Assembly: GCA_030374805.1 (NCBI GenBank) | Contig: JARGSG010000001.1 | Location: 1,364,001 to 1,428,000 of the forward strand | Length of the DNA: 64,000 nt | Source of the DNA: Gracilaria gracilis | Taxonomy: Eukaryota; Rhodophyta; Florideophyceae; Gracilariales; Gracilariaceae | Direction: 5' to 3' | Part shown: one piece after another, positions 9,646 to 18,990 of the stretch | How the letters are laid out: every line of letters starts with the position of its first letter | How positions within the stretch are numbered: position 1 is the stretch's first letter | Program-made: the position numbers and the translations under genes | Notes under the pieces: model-generated | Seen by the model: the letters and a program-made list of their open reading frames with translations, nothing else | Databases searched by the model: none | Told to the model about the DNA's origin: nothing

Positions 9646-10956
9646 CTAGGTAACCAAGTTGTTAAGACCGTCAACAACTTTCGCCGAAACAACCCGGTCA
9701 CCTTTCTGAAGACCTTTCAGGAAGTTTTCCCCTTTCGTAGTATACCCAAATACAGCCCAAGACCCATCCATTAGATTGCGCCCAGCAGGTGTCAAGTCAG
9801 GTTCGAAGAGGAACCAAAAGAATTGGCTTGATGCAGTGTTAGGTTCGAATTCTTCCCTCGCAAGAGCTAATGTACCATAAGACGTGAAAGGTAAAACAGT
9901 ACTGCTAGCTCCGCGTCCGTCATCCTCAAGTGTGATGCCATACGTAGGTTCTTTGTCCCCTCTGGCAAACACCTCTAATGGTACTTGTCGTATCTTCCCA
10001 CTCTTCTCATCAACATATCCATCTCCATTTTGTGGTTTTCCACCCTGGACGACGAATCCATCTGACCTAATTATTGGTGTCTCGTTGTAAAAACCTTTAT
10101 CCACTAAGTCCACAAAGGCACCAGCGGAAAGAGGAGCAGAATAACCGTCCAACACAAGAGTCATTTTCCCTTCCTTATATATAGTTCCTTCTATATCAAA
10201 TGGTTCATCATCGGCTTTTCTAACAACCATTTCAACGGTTGCACGTCCTAATAACCTCGGAAGACTCAGGTACTCTCCCGGTACTTTGAATGGGAAGCCT
10301 GTAACCATAAGCTCCTCCACCTTGCCAATATTTCGTAACACTTCTTTTGCATTCTTGATTACTTTGTCTGGGTTCTTTTCATTAACTGCTGATTCAAGTG
10401 CAGGAATCTGTTCAGAAACTTTAGCTATTATCTGCGTTGCCTCCTCAGATCGCTCCTCGGGAACATCTATCAAGATCTTACCAACTTGATTATTGAGAAT
10501 CATCTGCGCACGCTTGAGGTCACTGTCTATCTTTGACCATTTCAACCCTCGGGTATCATTAATCGCTGCCTCGAATTCTGACTGCACCTCGCGGACAGGT
10601 TTGTTGGTTATCGGCAGAGACCATCTGAGCAAAGATTCCGGATCTTTAATGACTTCCCCAGAGGCACTGAAGAACGATGCCCCTCCACCCTTCGCTGCAT
10701 GTGCTGGAGGAATGATTGGAACCTCCTGTAGTTTCGAAATATCCATTGGAGCATTGGACAGCACCGAGGCAGCTAAAGCAGCAAGAGCAGCTGCGCTCGT
10801 GACGGCAACAATGGATCTTCCACTGGTAGCGACTACTGTTTCTCTCCTCTTCTCTGTCGCGGTACTGGCCCGGCAGCTAAGACCCAGTCGAACAGGAACA
10901 GGAGACGAAAATGCTAGAGGTAGCACCGCCATAGAGTTGGCCCCATCGAAGCACAT
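9646..10956 (-). CDS. Thylakoid-lumen multidomain cyclophilin, TLP40/CYP38 (or CYP37) type
   Basis: TLP40/CYP38 assists assembly and repair of photosystem II in the thylakoid lumen. The 436-residue precursor has a bipartite leader. A stromal-type part contains AVLPLAF, and a hydrophobic lumen-transfer segment (SIVAVTSAAALAALAASVL) ends at PPAHA|AK, about residue 87. The N-terminal helical domain (about 100-215) is typical of CYP38 and carries EFEAAINDTRGLKWSKI and VEELMVTGFPFKVPGEY. The cyclophilin domain covers about 240-436 (VLDGYSAPLSAGAFVDLV, RSDGFVVQGG, NTASSQFFWFLFE, DGSWAVFGYTTKG). The catalytic arginine and the canonical FHR region are changed, as usual for this class, so strong isomerase activity is not assured. 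Confidence 0.9.
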   Translation of the reverse strand: MCFDGANSMAVLPLAFSSPVPVRLGLSCRASTATEKRRETVVATSGRSIVAVTSAAALAALAASVLSNAPMDISKLQEVPIIPPAHAAKGGGASFFSASGEVIKDPESLLRWSLPITNKPVREVQSEFEAAINDTRGLKWSKIDSDLKRAQMILNNQVGKILIDVPEERSEEATQIIAKVSEQIPALESAVNEKNPDKVIKNAKEVLRNIGKVEELMVTGFPFKVPGEYLSLPRLLGRATVEMVVRKADDEPFDIEGTIYKEGKMTLVLDGYSAPLSAGAFVDLVDKGFYNETPIIRSDGFVVQGGKPQNGDGYVDEKSGKIRQVPLEVFARGDKEPTYGITLEDDGRGASSTVLPFTSYGTLALAREEFEPNTASSQFFWFLFEPDLTPAGRNLMDGSWAVFGYTTKGENFLKGLQKGDRVVSAKVVDGLNNLVT

Positions 10957-12224
10957 ACTGGTTGCAGAGGTTGTGTTCTTTGAACTGACAGAAGTCGCTT
11001 ACCGGCGCAAACCGCGTTCAGAAAAAAGGAATACGATATCGGCAGCCCACGGGCGGTGCGCAACACAATTGGACAGGTCAACTGCGAAAGAAACCACGGC
11101 GAAACTTAGCTGTCAGAGGATAAGTTGGCGCCGATTTCGTTCGGTCTTGGACTTTGAGCTTTCCCACACCCTTGTACAACGTCAAGTTGTATCTGGTGAC
11201 GAAGAGCTCAGGGTTCGTTTCGATCTCGTCAATCTTCCCAATCAAACCAATCGTCGACGAGAGATGAAAGTGCCACGTATGCAGGCAATAAGTCGCCCCA
11301 AGTTGGGTCCCCCAACTGGGTCAAGTAGGCAGAGTGCACTGGTGCCAGTGGCATCAACAAAAGTTTTGTTAATGCTATTCAAAGAATATTCATGTATGAA
11401 TGTACCGTGTAGATGATATCTGCAGCTGAGATTCCGTGAAGAATCTGTCGTTTACGAACGCTAGCGTTTGCCTTTGTACGAGAAAGCCAGTCCGTTTCCC
11501 AACTTCAAGGAGATTTCACTGCTAGCGAGAAAGGCGGCATTCTGGACATTGCAAACAAATAGATTCCAGCCATCATTACAAATTTTGGTGCCGTAGAAAC
11601 ATACCGAAGGTAGAACTAGATATGGGCAAGTGGTTCCGATGGTAATCCGCAACCCCTCAATAAATGTGCCCCGATGAGAACCGCCTTGGCATGGAATGAA
11701 GGTTAGTACGCGGTTCGATACAGTATAGCGATCAGTTTAATCATGGAAGCCAGGCGGTGCAAGATATCGTAAGACAGTGCGTTCTTTTTGCCGGAGATGA
11801 TTCTGCTATGTGATGACGAATAATGAATGACCTACGAAATCACTGAAAGTGGAAAGGAAGTATAAAGAACCACACGCTCTGAGATTGAGGGCCCCCACCG
11901 TTCCAATGTAGGAAGACGCGTGGATGCAGTATAGTGGAGAGGAAAATTGAACAAGAAACATGAATAGCACCTGCCGGTGTTGGAGTGTGTTCATTTATTG
12001 CAGCGATAATTCCACCATGAAGCGCAGCCAAGCTAAAACTGCACAACAAGGGAACGGGATGTGGGGTAGTTGTTAGAATTGAATTTGATTCTCATAGTGT
12101 AACGGAGAACTTGCGCGGACCCGTGCGAAGCCAGTCCAACTCCATGACGCAGACTGTCGCAGAAGTATTGCGCGAAATTGCGTGAGTATGTCTATAATTT
12201 TGCTTCCTGGTAAGTCAGTATCTG

Positions 12225-12385
12225 CAGGAGTAAAAGTGCAACTGTTGCACTATCACTAAGGTTATATGTACGTCACACCGCATCTCTTCATCCTCTTGGA
12301 TCGTATCTACTGGGAATAGGCTGATGTGAAACTGCAGGCCGGACGTTTTAAACGATGTGAATTCTGTGTTTTGGAAAGCCGGAGG
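12225..12385 (+). repeat. Dispersed repeat, copy 1
   Basis: The block GGATCGTATCTACTGGGAA followed by TTCTGTGTTTTGGAAAGCC recurs at about 17520-17665 as GGATCATATCTGCTGGGAA and TTGTGTTCTGGAAGCTC. Similar flanking words (GTTGCAC, then CATCC shortly before GGATC) occur in the same order. I estimate about 160 bp of recognisable similarity. The origin is unknown; a decayed mobile element is likely. Confidence 0.45.
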
Positions 12386-12628
12386 AGAACCATATCAAGG
12401 GGATTGTGCTTGCTTCCCTTTCATGAGCGTCGAGGGTTAGTTGTCGCTGATATTATAAAGAAATGACCTGGGAGTATCTTGGGCTTTGTTGTGAGAGAAC
12501 ACTTCGAACAGAAAGGGTAGTTGATTCTGATGGCGATTGGCTTTTTCACCCATACACGCTTGGCTTTTTCACCCAAACACACTGACGTCTGGGCGTGGGC
12601 AATCAGTTTCACTTTACAGCAACAGATC

Positions 12629-12830
12629 CCTCTCTCTCTTTATTATAGGTACGCCTAGCTTAATTAAGTGTAGAGCGTTTCTGGTGAAAGAAACGCTCTC
12701 TCATCTACCTTCGTAGAAGGCCAACACAGCAGATCCCAGACCTCGACTATCACAACGAATTCCCTACTACCGAGCACACAGTTCTCCGGAGCAAAACGTT
12801 TCTCGCATGCACTACCAAAGGGTATACCGA
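12629..12830 (-). mobile_element. Degraded LINE 3' end, copy B (second subfamily)
   Basis: On the minus strand the peptide trace AVLAFYEGR ends at a stop. It is followed by a perfect 9-bp stem-loop (12699-12674; arms GAGCGTTTC and GAAACGCTC, loop TTTCACCA). Then come AAGCTAGGCGTACC and the terminal ATAATAAAGAGAGAGAG at 12646-12629. The copy at 43.7 kb shares the loop (TTTAACCA), the spacer and the tail. The upstream boundary is not defined and coding similarity is weak, so the call rests on the 3' end. Confidence 0.5.
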
Positions 12831-13265
12831 AGTGTATCCTTTTCTCAATGCGAAAACGTTCCCATGCTGTGCTTGCTCAGCTTACTAATACAGTAATATA
12901 CTACACGACACGGGGTGAACCTCATTTTCCTGTACACGATAGCAGATCGGTTTGTGTTTATTTGTGAGCTGCGTTCAGATGTCTTTACCACGATTCTCTG
13001 CGAGCGCTCCATGCGGCAGAGTGGTCCTCGGGAATGGGCACATTACAAAGTGACTAGTCACCCTGACAACAAAATAGCGTTGTCTTCTTCCCCGTGAAGC
13101 ATGCAATGACTTGTTCAAACAGGGAAAATCTATGCATAACATTTGTTGAGCGATTTTCTCTGTGGTGACAAACATGGTGCATTGAGCTCAATCCATATAT
13201 GACACGTTTGCGGGCTTATATGCTGTGTACTTGTTGTTACCACTGAGACAGTCGCGGCTAGCACC

Positions 13266-13859
13266 TCAGTGCCAAGTATTTGTAGGTATTTGAGTGACTA
13301 ACTTGACTATAAGTTCTATTGCGGTATATCCAAGAAATACGTACAAAAGCATGATGAAGGAGACGAGACCCCAGCCACTTGGTGAAATGCGCGTCTCACT
13401 GTCCAGCAGTTTTGTTCCGAAAACAGCGTCAAACTCCATGAAAGTCTGTTGCAGACGTTCGTAACTTTCATCCATCTCCTTATCAGTCTTCTTCGAGTCG
13501 ACAAGGAGCCTCTCGCGACGAGCTTTCAAGCCTTCATACCATTCCCATCGAGAAACGCTGGAACCGATCCATTGTTCAGCCATGCTATCCAGCTCGGTGA
13601 GTGTTGCTTCTGCCTCTGCGATGATCTTCTTGTTCGTCTGGCTTAGACCCCACTGCGACGCTACGGATTTGGGCACGTGCGTTTGCCCTTGTTGCGTATC
13701 GGTGTTTTCTTCGTTGTTGTTCGAAGGGAGGCATGCTTGCGGACGTGCGTGTCTCGAAAAAGAAGCGGGACGAAGCGATGTTGATGGTACGGACGCGAAG
13801 TTGTGCGGGTGACGAAACAAAGCAAGGGGCGTCGAAACGTGAAATGCTGGCGACTTCAT
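13266..13859 (-). CDS. Unknown plastid membrane protein with coiled coil and C-terminal helix
   Basis: I do not recognise the family. The 197-residue protein begins MKSPAFHVSTPLALF, a textbook phenylalanine-bearing transit peptide rich in Ser/Pro/Arg up to about residue 45. A charged helical segment follows (about 70-150, IIAEAEATLTELDSMAEQWI ... KARRERLLVDSKKTDKEMDE), likely coiled coil. One hydrophobic helix lies at about 163-186 (GLVSFIMLLYVFLGYTAIEL), with a short tail. This suggests a stroma-facing coiled coil anchored in the envelope or thylakoid. The gene is head-to-head with the KEA antiporter gene across a GC-rich 720-nt region, so co-regulation is possible but unproven. Confidence 0.8.
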   Translation of the reverse strand: MKSPAFHVSTPLALFRHPHNFASVPSTSLRPASFSRHARPQACLPSNNNEENTDTQQGQTHVPKSVASQWGLSQTNKKIIAEAEATLTELDSMAEQWIGSSVSRWEWYEGLKARRERLLVDSKKTDKEMDESYERLQQTFMEFDAVFGTKLLDSETRISPSGWGLVSFIMLLYVFLGYTAIELIVKLVTQIPTNTWH

Positions 13860-14581
13860 GGTTGGCCAATTCGCGGTTCACTGAGCAGACTTTGGAAGCA
13901 GAAAGCACTGTGCAACAATTACTTTCGGAAGAAACAGGGGGAAGCGTCTCCCCCAAGCCTGACAACTCGGGAAGGATTCGGTACGAACGGACGTATCTAT
14001 TGTGAGCGCAGAGCAGGTTGGCCGTGGCAGTGAAAGCGGAGTGGAACAGCGCATGGCACGGGCAGATTTGGGCGAAAGCATCATCACGACGCAGCGCTGA
14101 TTGGCCGCGACAGCGCAGATTTTCGGGGCTGTGCCAATGGCGGCAGCGCACGTTTCGGCGCTGATTTGCATGTTCGCTGCGCCAGCTCGCGTGTAGCGGC
14201 ACGTGCTGCACGCAGCTCCCGAAAAGTCACCTGCTGCTTTTGGAGTCTTTTCGCACCGCGCTGCGCACCGTTCACGGCCAGTCAGTTGGCGCACAGCGCC
14301 GCCACGGCGCTGTGAGCATCTGCTTGCGCACCCGTACGGGCCATCGACCTCATGCGTGCCGCCGTTCACCGTGCGCTCTACGCCTCCAACGTCTACCGCC
14401 GCTCTATCTTACATCTCCGCTAACTGTTGTTGCGGACCGTGACCGCCTTCCTTCGTCAGTCACTGCTCCTGCTGCTCATTGCACATATACTGTATATTGT
14501 ATATATATATGTCCTTAACAGACGCAATTGGCGCAGCTCAACACACTACGCCTCACCTCTTCTCCCATTCAATCCTGAGCA
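13860..14581. promoter_or_regulatory. GC-rich divergent promoter region upstream of the KEA gene
   Basis: A CpG-rich stretch of 720 nt between the unknown plastid gene and the KEA gene. It ends in an AT-rich TATA-like cluster at about 14489-14512 (TGTATATTGTATATATATAT), 70-90 nt before the antiporter ATG. No coding signal is supported. Confidence 0.45.
14489..14512 (+). promoter_or_regulatory. Putative TATA element of the KEA gene
   Basis: An alternating TATATATATAT run inside otherwise GC-rich DNA, 70-90 nt upstream of the ATG. Position and composition fit a TATA box; no transcription start data are available here. Confidence 0.4.
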
Positions 14582-16762
14582 ATGCAAACTCCGTCTGCCT
14601 TTTCGTCCAGCACCACCCCCGCATATGTTCTTGCACCACACACTGTTTACACCACCAGATGCACCTCTTCGTCCACTCTCAAGAGACCGCGATCACTGCG
14701 CCATTTACATTCGAACCGCACTTGTTTCATTCGCCGTTTCCATCGCCCCAACAGCAGCGAGCCTATCCCCAGAACAACGCCTGCCAAACGCACAGTTCCG
14801 ACTGCCCTGGGACTGGATTCTGCCGTGCAAGGTGGTTTAAATGAAGCCCTGGAGCTTTTGGCAGCCACAGCAATAACAATTCCTATATTCAAACGTCTAA
14901 AGCTGTCCCCAATTTTGGGCTTCTTGCTAGCGGGAATTGTGCTGGGACCTTGTGCTACCCGCCTCATAAAAGATGTGGAGGACATACGAACGCTCGCAGA
15001 CTTTGGCGTACTTTTCCTTCTTTTCGAGATGGGTCTGGAATTGTCCCTGGACCGACTCAGGAAGCTTCGCAAGTATACATTTGGCATGGGCTCGGTTCAA
15101 GTCATCGTCACATCTCTAGTATTGGGCTTAGGTGCGTATGCTATGGGCGGCACCGTAGCTGAGAGCGCAGCCGTGGGCTCAGCATTATCTCTTTCATCCA
15201 GCGCTTTTATTCTACAGATTCTTGCTGAGAAGGGGGAGCGACAATCTCGCGCCGGAGTTGCCACCTTTGGAATTCTTCTCTTTCAAGACATTGCTGTTGT
15301 TCCACTCTTAGTTCTAGTCCCGCTTCTGAGCAACACCACGCGCCTTGACCTATCACACCTTGGTGATGGCGCAATTCACGCCATTCGAGAAGGCGCAAAA
15401 CACGTCATATCGGTACTTGGAACGCTGAACTTTATTGTACTCGCTGGAGGTGCTTTCTTAAAACGAGTATTCCGCATCGTAGCAGACAGCCGCAGCTCTG
15501 AGGCATTCACTGCAACAGTGCTGCTCACCGTCTTGGGAACGGCTATGTTCACCGAAGAACTCGGTCTCTCTATGACTATGGGTTCATTCTTGGCGGGAGT
15601 GCTCCTTGCGGAGACCTCTTTTCGCTCGAGAATCAAAATAGATCTAGAGCCATTCAGAGGTCTCTTTCTGGGACTGTTCTTCATTACGACTGGTATGTCG
15701 CTTGATGTTTCGCTGTTCTTCACAGAACCTATGCAAATCAGCTTTCTCATTGCTTCGTTGATTTTCTGGAAGACGGCAATTTGTACGCTTATCGGCCTCC
15801 CGTTCGGCTTGTCCTTGGCAGAGTCGCTGCGTGTGGGTCTTTTGCTCGGGCAAGGTAGTGAGTTTGCTTTTGTTTTGTTTGCGCTGGCAAACAAGCTCGG
15901 ATTTCTGCCCGATGACGTGAACTCCTTCTTGGTGACAACAGTTGTTGCCTCAATGTCGTTGACTCCTCTCCTGTATGAAGGTGGGATATGGGTCGGGCGT
16001 CAAGTAGATAAGCTTGTTGAATCTTCGGGGGGAACCGTGACTACGGAAGCTACAATGCAGGAGGTCGCTGAACCAGATAGCAATTTCGTGCTCATCTGTG
16101 GTTTCGGACCTGTCGGAAGAGTGGTGGGAAGGATGCTTTCCAGGAAATTTATTCGTTGGGTTGCCATCGATATCGACGTGAATCGTGTAAGAAAGGCCGT
16201 TGATTCAAATCTTCCTGTCGTTTACGGCGATAGTAACCGGCCATCCGAATTCTTGGAAGCAAATGGTCTTTCTACCCCAAGTGCTTTTGTGATAACAATT
16301 TCGGATGACGAACTGGTTGACGACACGCTTAGTGCAATCAGATCATTTTTCCCGGACAGACCCGTATATTTGCGTGCGAAGAATGTGCAGCAGCAAAAGG
16401 AATACCTGCGTCGTGGGGCACGCGCCATGTACCCGGAGTCCTTCGAGACTAGTTTGCAGCTCGGTCAAAGTGTTCTAGAGGGTTTCAACACGTCAAAAGT
16501 GGATATCAAGTCAATTAAGGCGGAGGTTAGAGGAGACAGTGGTCTGGAAGGAGCGTTTGAAGAATATGAAGAATGGTTCAAGAAAAACATTCGCAATCCT
16601 GGTGATGTGCGAGGCCATGACGAGGCTACAGGAACCAAGAAAGCAGCCAGAGAGAGTGGTTCTACTCACGTTGTTTTGGCAAAGCAAAACTCGTCGCGAA
16701 GAAAAGAAGACAGTGAACCAAAAATAGGTAACGGAATAGCATCCCCAACAGACAAAACGTGA
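14582..16762 (+). CDS. KEA: KEA-type K+/H+ antiporter with C-terminal RCK (TrkA-N) domain, plastid
   Basis: CPA2-family K+/H+ antiporters of the plastid envelope or thylakoid adjust stromal pH and the proton-motive force. The 726-residue precursor has a transit peptide MQTPSAFSSSTTPAY... A membrane domain of roughly 12-13 helices follows (about 85-475). Its features include LSPILGFLLAGIVLGP, DFGVLFLLFEMGLEL, the ion-binding motif FQDIAVVPLL (Gln-Asp at about 234-235) and GSEFAFVLFALA. The nucleotide-binding RCK domain starts at about residue 501 with NFVLICGFGPVGRVVG (GxGxxG) and VVYGDSNRPSEFLEA. The order and QD motif match KEA/KefB-C rather than Na+/H+ exchangers. The tail after about 650 is charged and probably regulatory. 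It is followed on the same strand by AK6, 1.3 kb away. Confidence 0.93.
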   Translation: MQTPSAFSSSTTPAYVLAPHTVYTTRCTSSSTLKRPRSLRHLHSNRTCFIRRFHRPNSSEPIPRTTPAKRTVPTALGLDSAVQGGLNEALELLAATAITIPIFKRLKLSPILGFLLAGIVLGPCATRLIKDVEDIRTLADFGVLFLLFEMGLELSLDRLRKLRKYTFGMGSVQVIVTSLVLGLGAYAMGGTVAESAAVGSALSLSSSAFILQILAEKGERQSRAGVATFGILLFQDIAVVPLLVLVPLLSNTTRLDLSHLGDGAIHAIREGAKHVISVLGTLNFIVLAGGAFLKRVFRIVADSRSSEAFTATVLLTVLGTAMFTEELGLSMTMGSFLAGVLLAETSFRSRIKIDLEPFRGLFLGLFFITTGMSLDVSLFFTEPMQISFLIASLIFWKTAICTLIGLPFGLSLAESLRVGLLLGQGSEFAFVLFALANKLGFLPDDVNSFLVTTVVASMSLTPLLYEGGIWVGRQVDKLVESSGGTVTTEATMQEVAEPDSNFVLICGFGPVGRVVGRMLSRKFIRWVAIDIDVNRVRKAVDSNLPVVYGDSNRPSEFLEANGLSTPSAFVITISDDELVDDTLSAIRSFFPDRPVYLRAKNVQQQKEYLRRGARAMYPESFETSLQLGQSVLEGFNTSKVDIKSIKAEVRGDSGLEGAFEEYEEWFKKNIRNPGDVRGHDEATGTKKAARESGSTHVVLAKQNSSRRKEDSEPKIGNGIASPTDKT

Positions 16763-18101
16763 AAAAAAGCAAACGATAGGGCTTCCGTTTAAGGTCTGTA
16801 ATAGTACTTTTGCAAAGATCGACCCTTGCATTCTTCAAGAAGAATGGCAAACGGCCGGCAACGTTTATTCTTTTTCCAGTTCACTCCTCCTGAGGTAGAA
16901 GACGGAGTAGGGGGTTGTGTACAGTTTATCGTGGACCCGTTCGGATGGATATCAATCTCAATTCTTCTACTTTTCTATCGACACGAAGGAGGATGCTTTT
17001 GGTTTCGAGTTATGAAGTATTGTTCATAGACCGATCACTTGGCAGTAAGAGCAACCCTTATGTAACTGACATGATTGAGATCTCTGGGTTAAGGAGTACC
17101 CACTCTTTGTACCGTAAAGTCTCCCATCTCCCAATTTTGAAGGAAGCACATATTAAATGGATATGATAACCGAATTCTTGCAGCTAAGACCTTGCCTTTC
17201 CTCTCCACAAGACTGCAAAGCGTTCGATTTTCGGTTTCTCACAAAGTCGTTGGTCCTCGTCACGGCTTCCTTGAACTGCTAGTCGTGATTCCTGTCTGCT
17301 TCGCAGTGGACAGCAGCCTTCGATTCTTGCGACTGCAACAAACAAATATAATCATGATGTTCTGCCTACAACAAACATGCAGAACTTGAAACAGACATCT
17401 TTGGAAAGACAGATTATGGTTTCGATGGACTTCATGGAAGTAGAGGGGCAACAGCGTGACAAACTTCAAGACTATTGTGCCTAGATTTGCGGTGTTCATG
17501 GAAAAAGTTGTGACACCTAGAGAAATATATGTTGCACATACACAACTACATGTCGGACATACTGGATGTTCTCATCCGTGGATCATATCTGCTGGGAAAG
17601 AGGGTGGTGTTCCGCTGCGGACTTGAACCATTGTGTTCTGGAAGCTCTCTTGTAGATTTCAGTCTGAAAGCTGAATGTACACTTTGGTTCGCGTAGGAGT
17701 ACAATAATACTTCGCCAAAGTTCAGCAAATAAGAACTTATCCAAGTCCACTTGTATCCTTCCTATTGGGTTGGGGTGTAACGCTACCCAAGTAGCATTTT
17801 AGAAGTTCTAGACTACAACGCTCTAACTCTACTAAACTTCTTGCTTTCACTCAACACATCATTCACATTTTGTTCGACTTCACAGTTTTTCACGTTGGCT
17901 AGTTTGAGGACTCTTGTCTACAAACGGCACCCGCGACGGACATTGAGGGAAGTACTCTTCGATTGTGCCTGTGTGATATGCAAAAGAGACTGTATCCAAA
18001 GTAAGTTTTTACACTCGACTGCAGCTGATTCGGAATTGGTCCTTGCGAAAAGGTCCTGAAGAGCCCGAACGTCTCGTTCTTTTCCAACGAACTTGTGATT
18101 A
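16763..18101. other. Intergenic region with a dispersed repeat
   Basis: About 1.3 kb between KEA and AK6. It contains the second copy of the 12.2-kb dispersed repeat (about 17520-17665). Other ORFs are short and unsupported. Confidence 0.5.
17520..17665 (+). repeat. Dispersed repeat, copy 2
   Basis: Shares GGATCRTATCTRCTGGGAA and the TGTGTTYTGGAA block with 12225-12385 in the same order and spacing. A continuous reading frame exists here (CSDILDVLIRGSYLLGKRVV), so the repeat may once have been coding, but no family is recognised. Confidence 0.45.
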
Positions 18102-18743
18102 ATGACCCCCGGCGTCTCACGTGAAGCAGATGATCCTGCTCATCGATTGGAAGAATCACGCGAATGGCGGCCAGTCCGACCTAATATGATAGTCACAGGC
18201 ACCCCCGGAGTTGGGAAGACAACCATTAGTCGCGAACTTGCGCAAGAGCTTGGGATGAGGCATATTGAGGTGGGAGCTTTCGCTCGAGAAAGGAATTTGC
18301 TTGCCGACCATGACGCACTGCATGAAGCGTTCTACATGCACGAAGACGCTGTCTTAGATGAGTTGGAACCGCTTATGGCAAACGGGGGTATTGTTCTAGA
18401 CCATCACAGCTGCGATTGGTATCCTGAACGATGGGTACAAATGGTAGTTTGTTTAAGGGCAAGTACTGAGGCGCTCTACGACAGACTTGAGGCACGTAGG
18501 TACTCACGTCAGAAGATTGACGAAAATATGCAGGCGGAGATCATGCAAGTTGTTCTAGAGGAAGCTATTTCTTCTTATCCTCGAGTACCCGTGATAGAAC
18601 TACGGAATGATACTGAAGAACAGAAGCTTAGAAATATTAACGAAGTGAAACGGAAATGGAGACCAATCATGCAACGGTATCAGAATCCAAATAGCAATGA
18701 AACAACACATAACGTCGACACAGTTGACGGCGCTGTCCCTTGA
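18102..18743 (+). CDS. AK6: Adenylate kinase isoenzyme 6 / Fap7 (hCINAP) homologue
   Basis: AK6/Fap7 is a nuclear-cytoplasmic ATPase/adenylate kinase that binds uS11 and is needed for the final cleavage producing 18S rRNA. The 213-residue protein has the Walker A loop GTPGVGKTT at residues 33-41. RHIEVGAFARERNL and the family signature VLDHHSCDWYPERW follow, then the lid-like LEARRYSRQKIDENMQAEI and YPRVPVIELRNDTEEQ. Length is slightly above the usual 170-190, with about 28 extra residues before the P-loop. Translation could instead begin at Met29 (MIVTGTPG), as in most homologues. It converges on the RIO1 gene with 248 nt between stops; both products act in 40S maturation. Confidence 0.93.
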   Translation: MTPGVSREADDPAHRLEESREWRPVRPNMIVTGTPGVGKTTISRELAQELGMRHIEVGAFARERNLLADHDALHEAFYMHEDAVLDELEPLMANGGIVLDHHSCDWYPERWVQMVVCLRASTEALYDRLEARRYSRQKIDENMQAEIMQVVLEEAISSYPRVPVIELRNDTEEQKLRNINEVKRKWRPIMQRYQNPNSNETTHNVDTVDGAVP

Positions 18744-18990
18744 CGAAGATCCATGAAACATCGACGTACATGGCTCCAAAAGAGTAACTCCAAGTGAAAT
18801 AAACCGTTAGAAACTCTTGTTAGTTCTTCACTCTATATGAGCGATGGGAATGAGAATAAGTTAGTGCGACTTGGGATTAACTCTTGCACCCAAAAACTAT
18901 CGCAAACAACTCCCGTCACTAGGGAACACCGAGTGCATCCGGGTTCGAAGTGCAGACGTTTCTGAACTACAAAGATCTAATTCAAAATGC

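Larger units (their letters stand above)
10957..13265. other. Long intergenic region with LINE end and a dispersed repeat
   Basis: About 2.3 kb. The first few hundred bases are upstream of the cyclophilin gene. Recognised contents are a dispersed repeat copy at about 12225-12385 and a LINE 3' end on the minus strand at about 12629-12830. Small ORFs here show no family resemblance. Confidence 0.5.
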
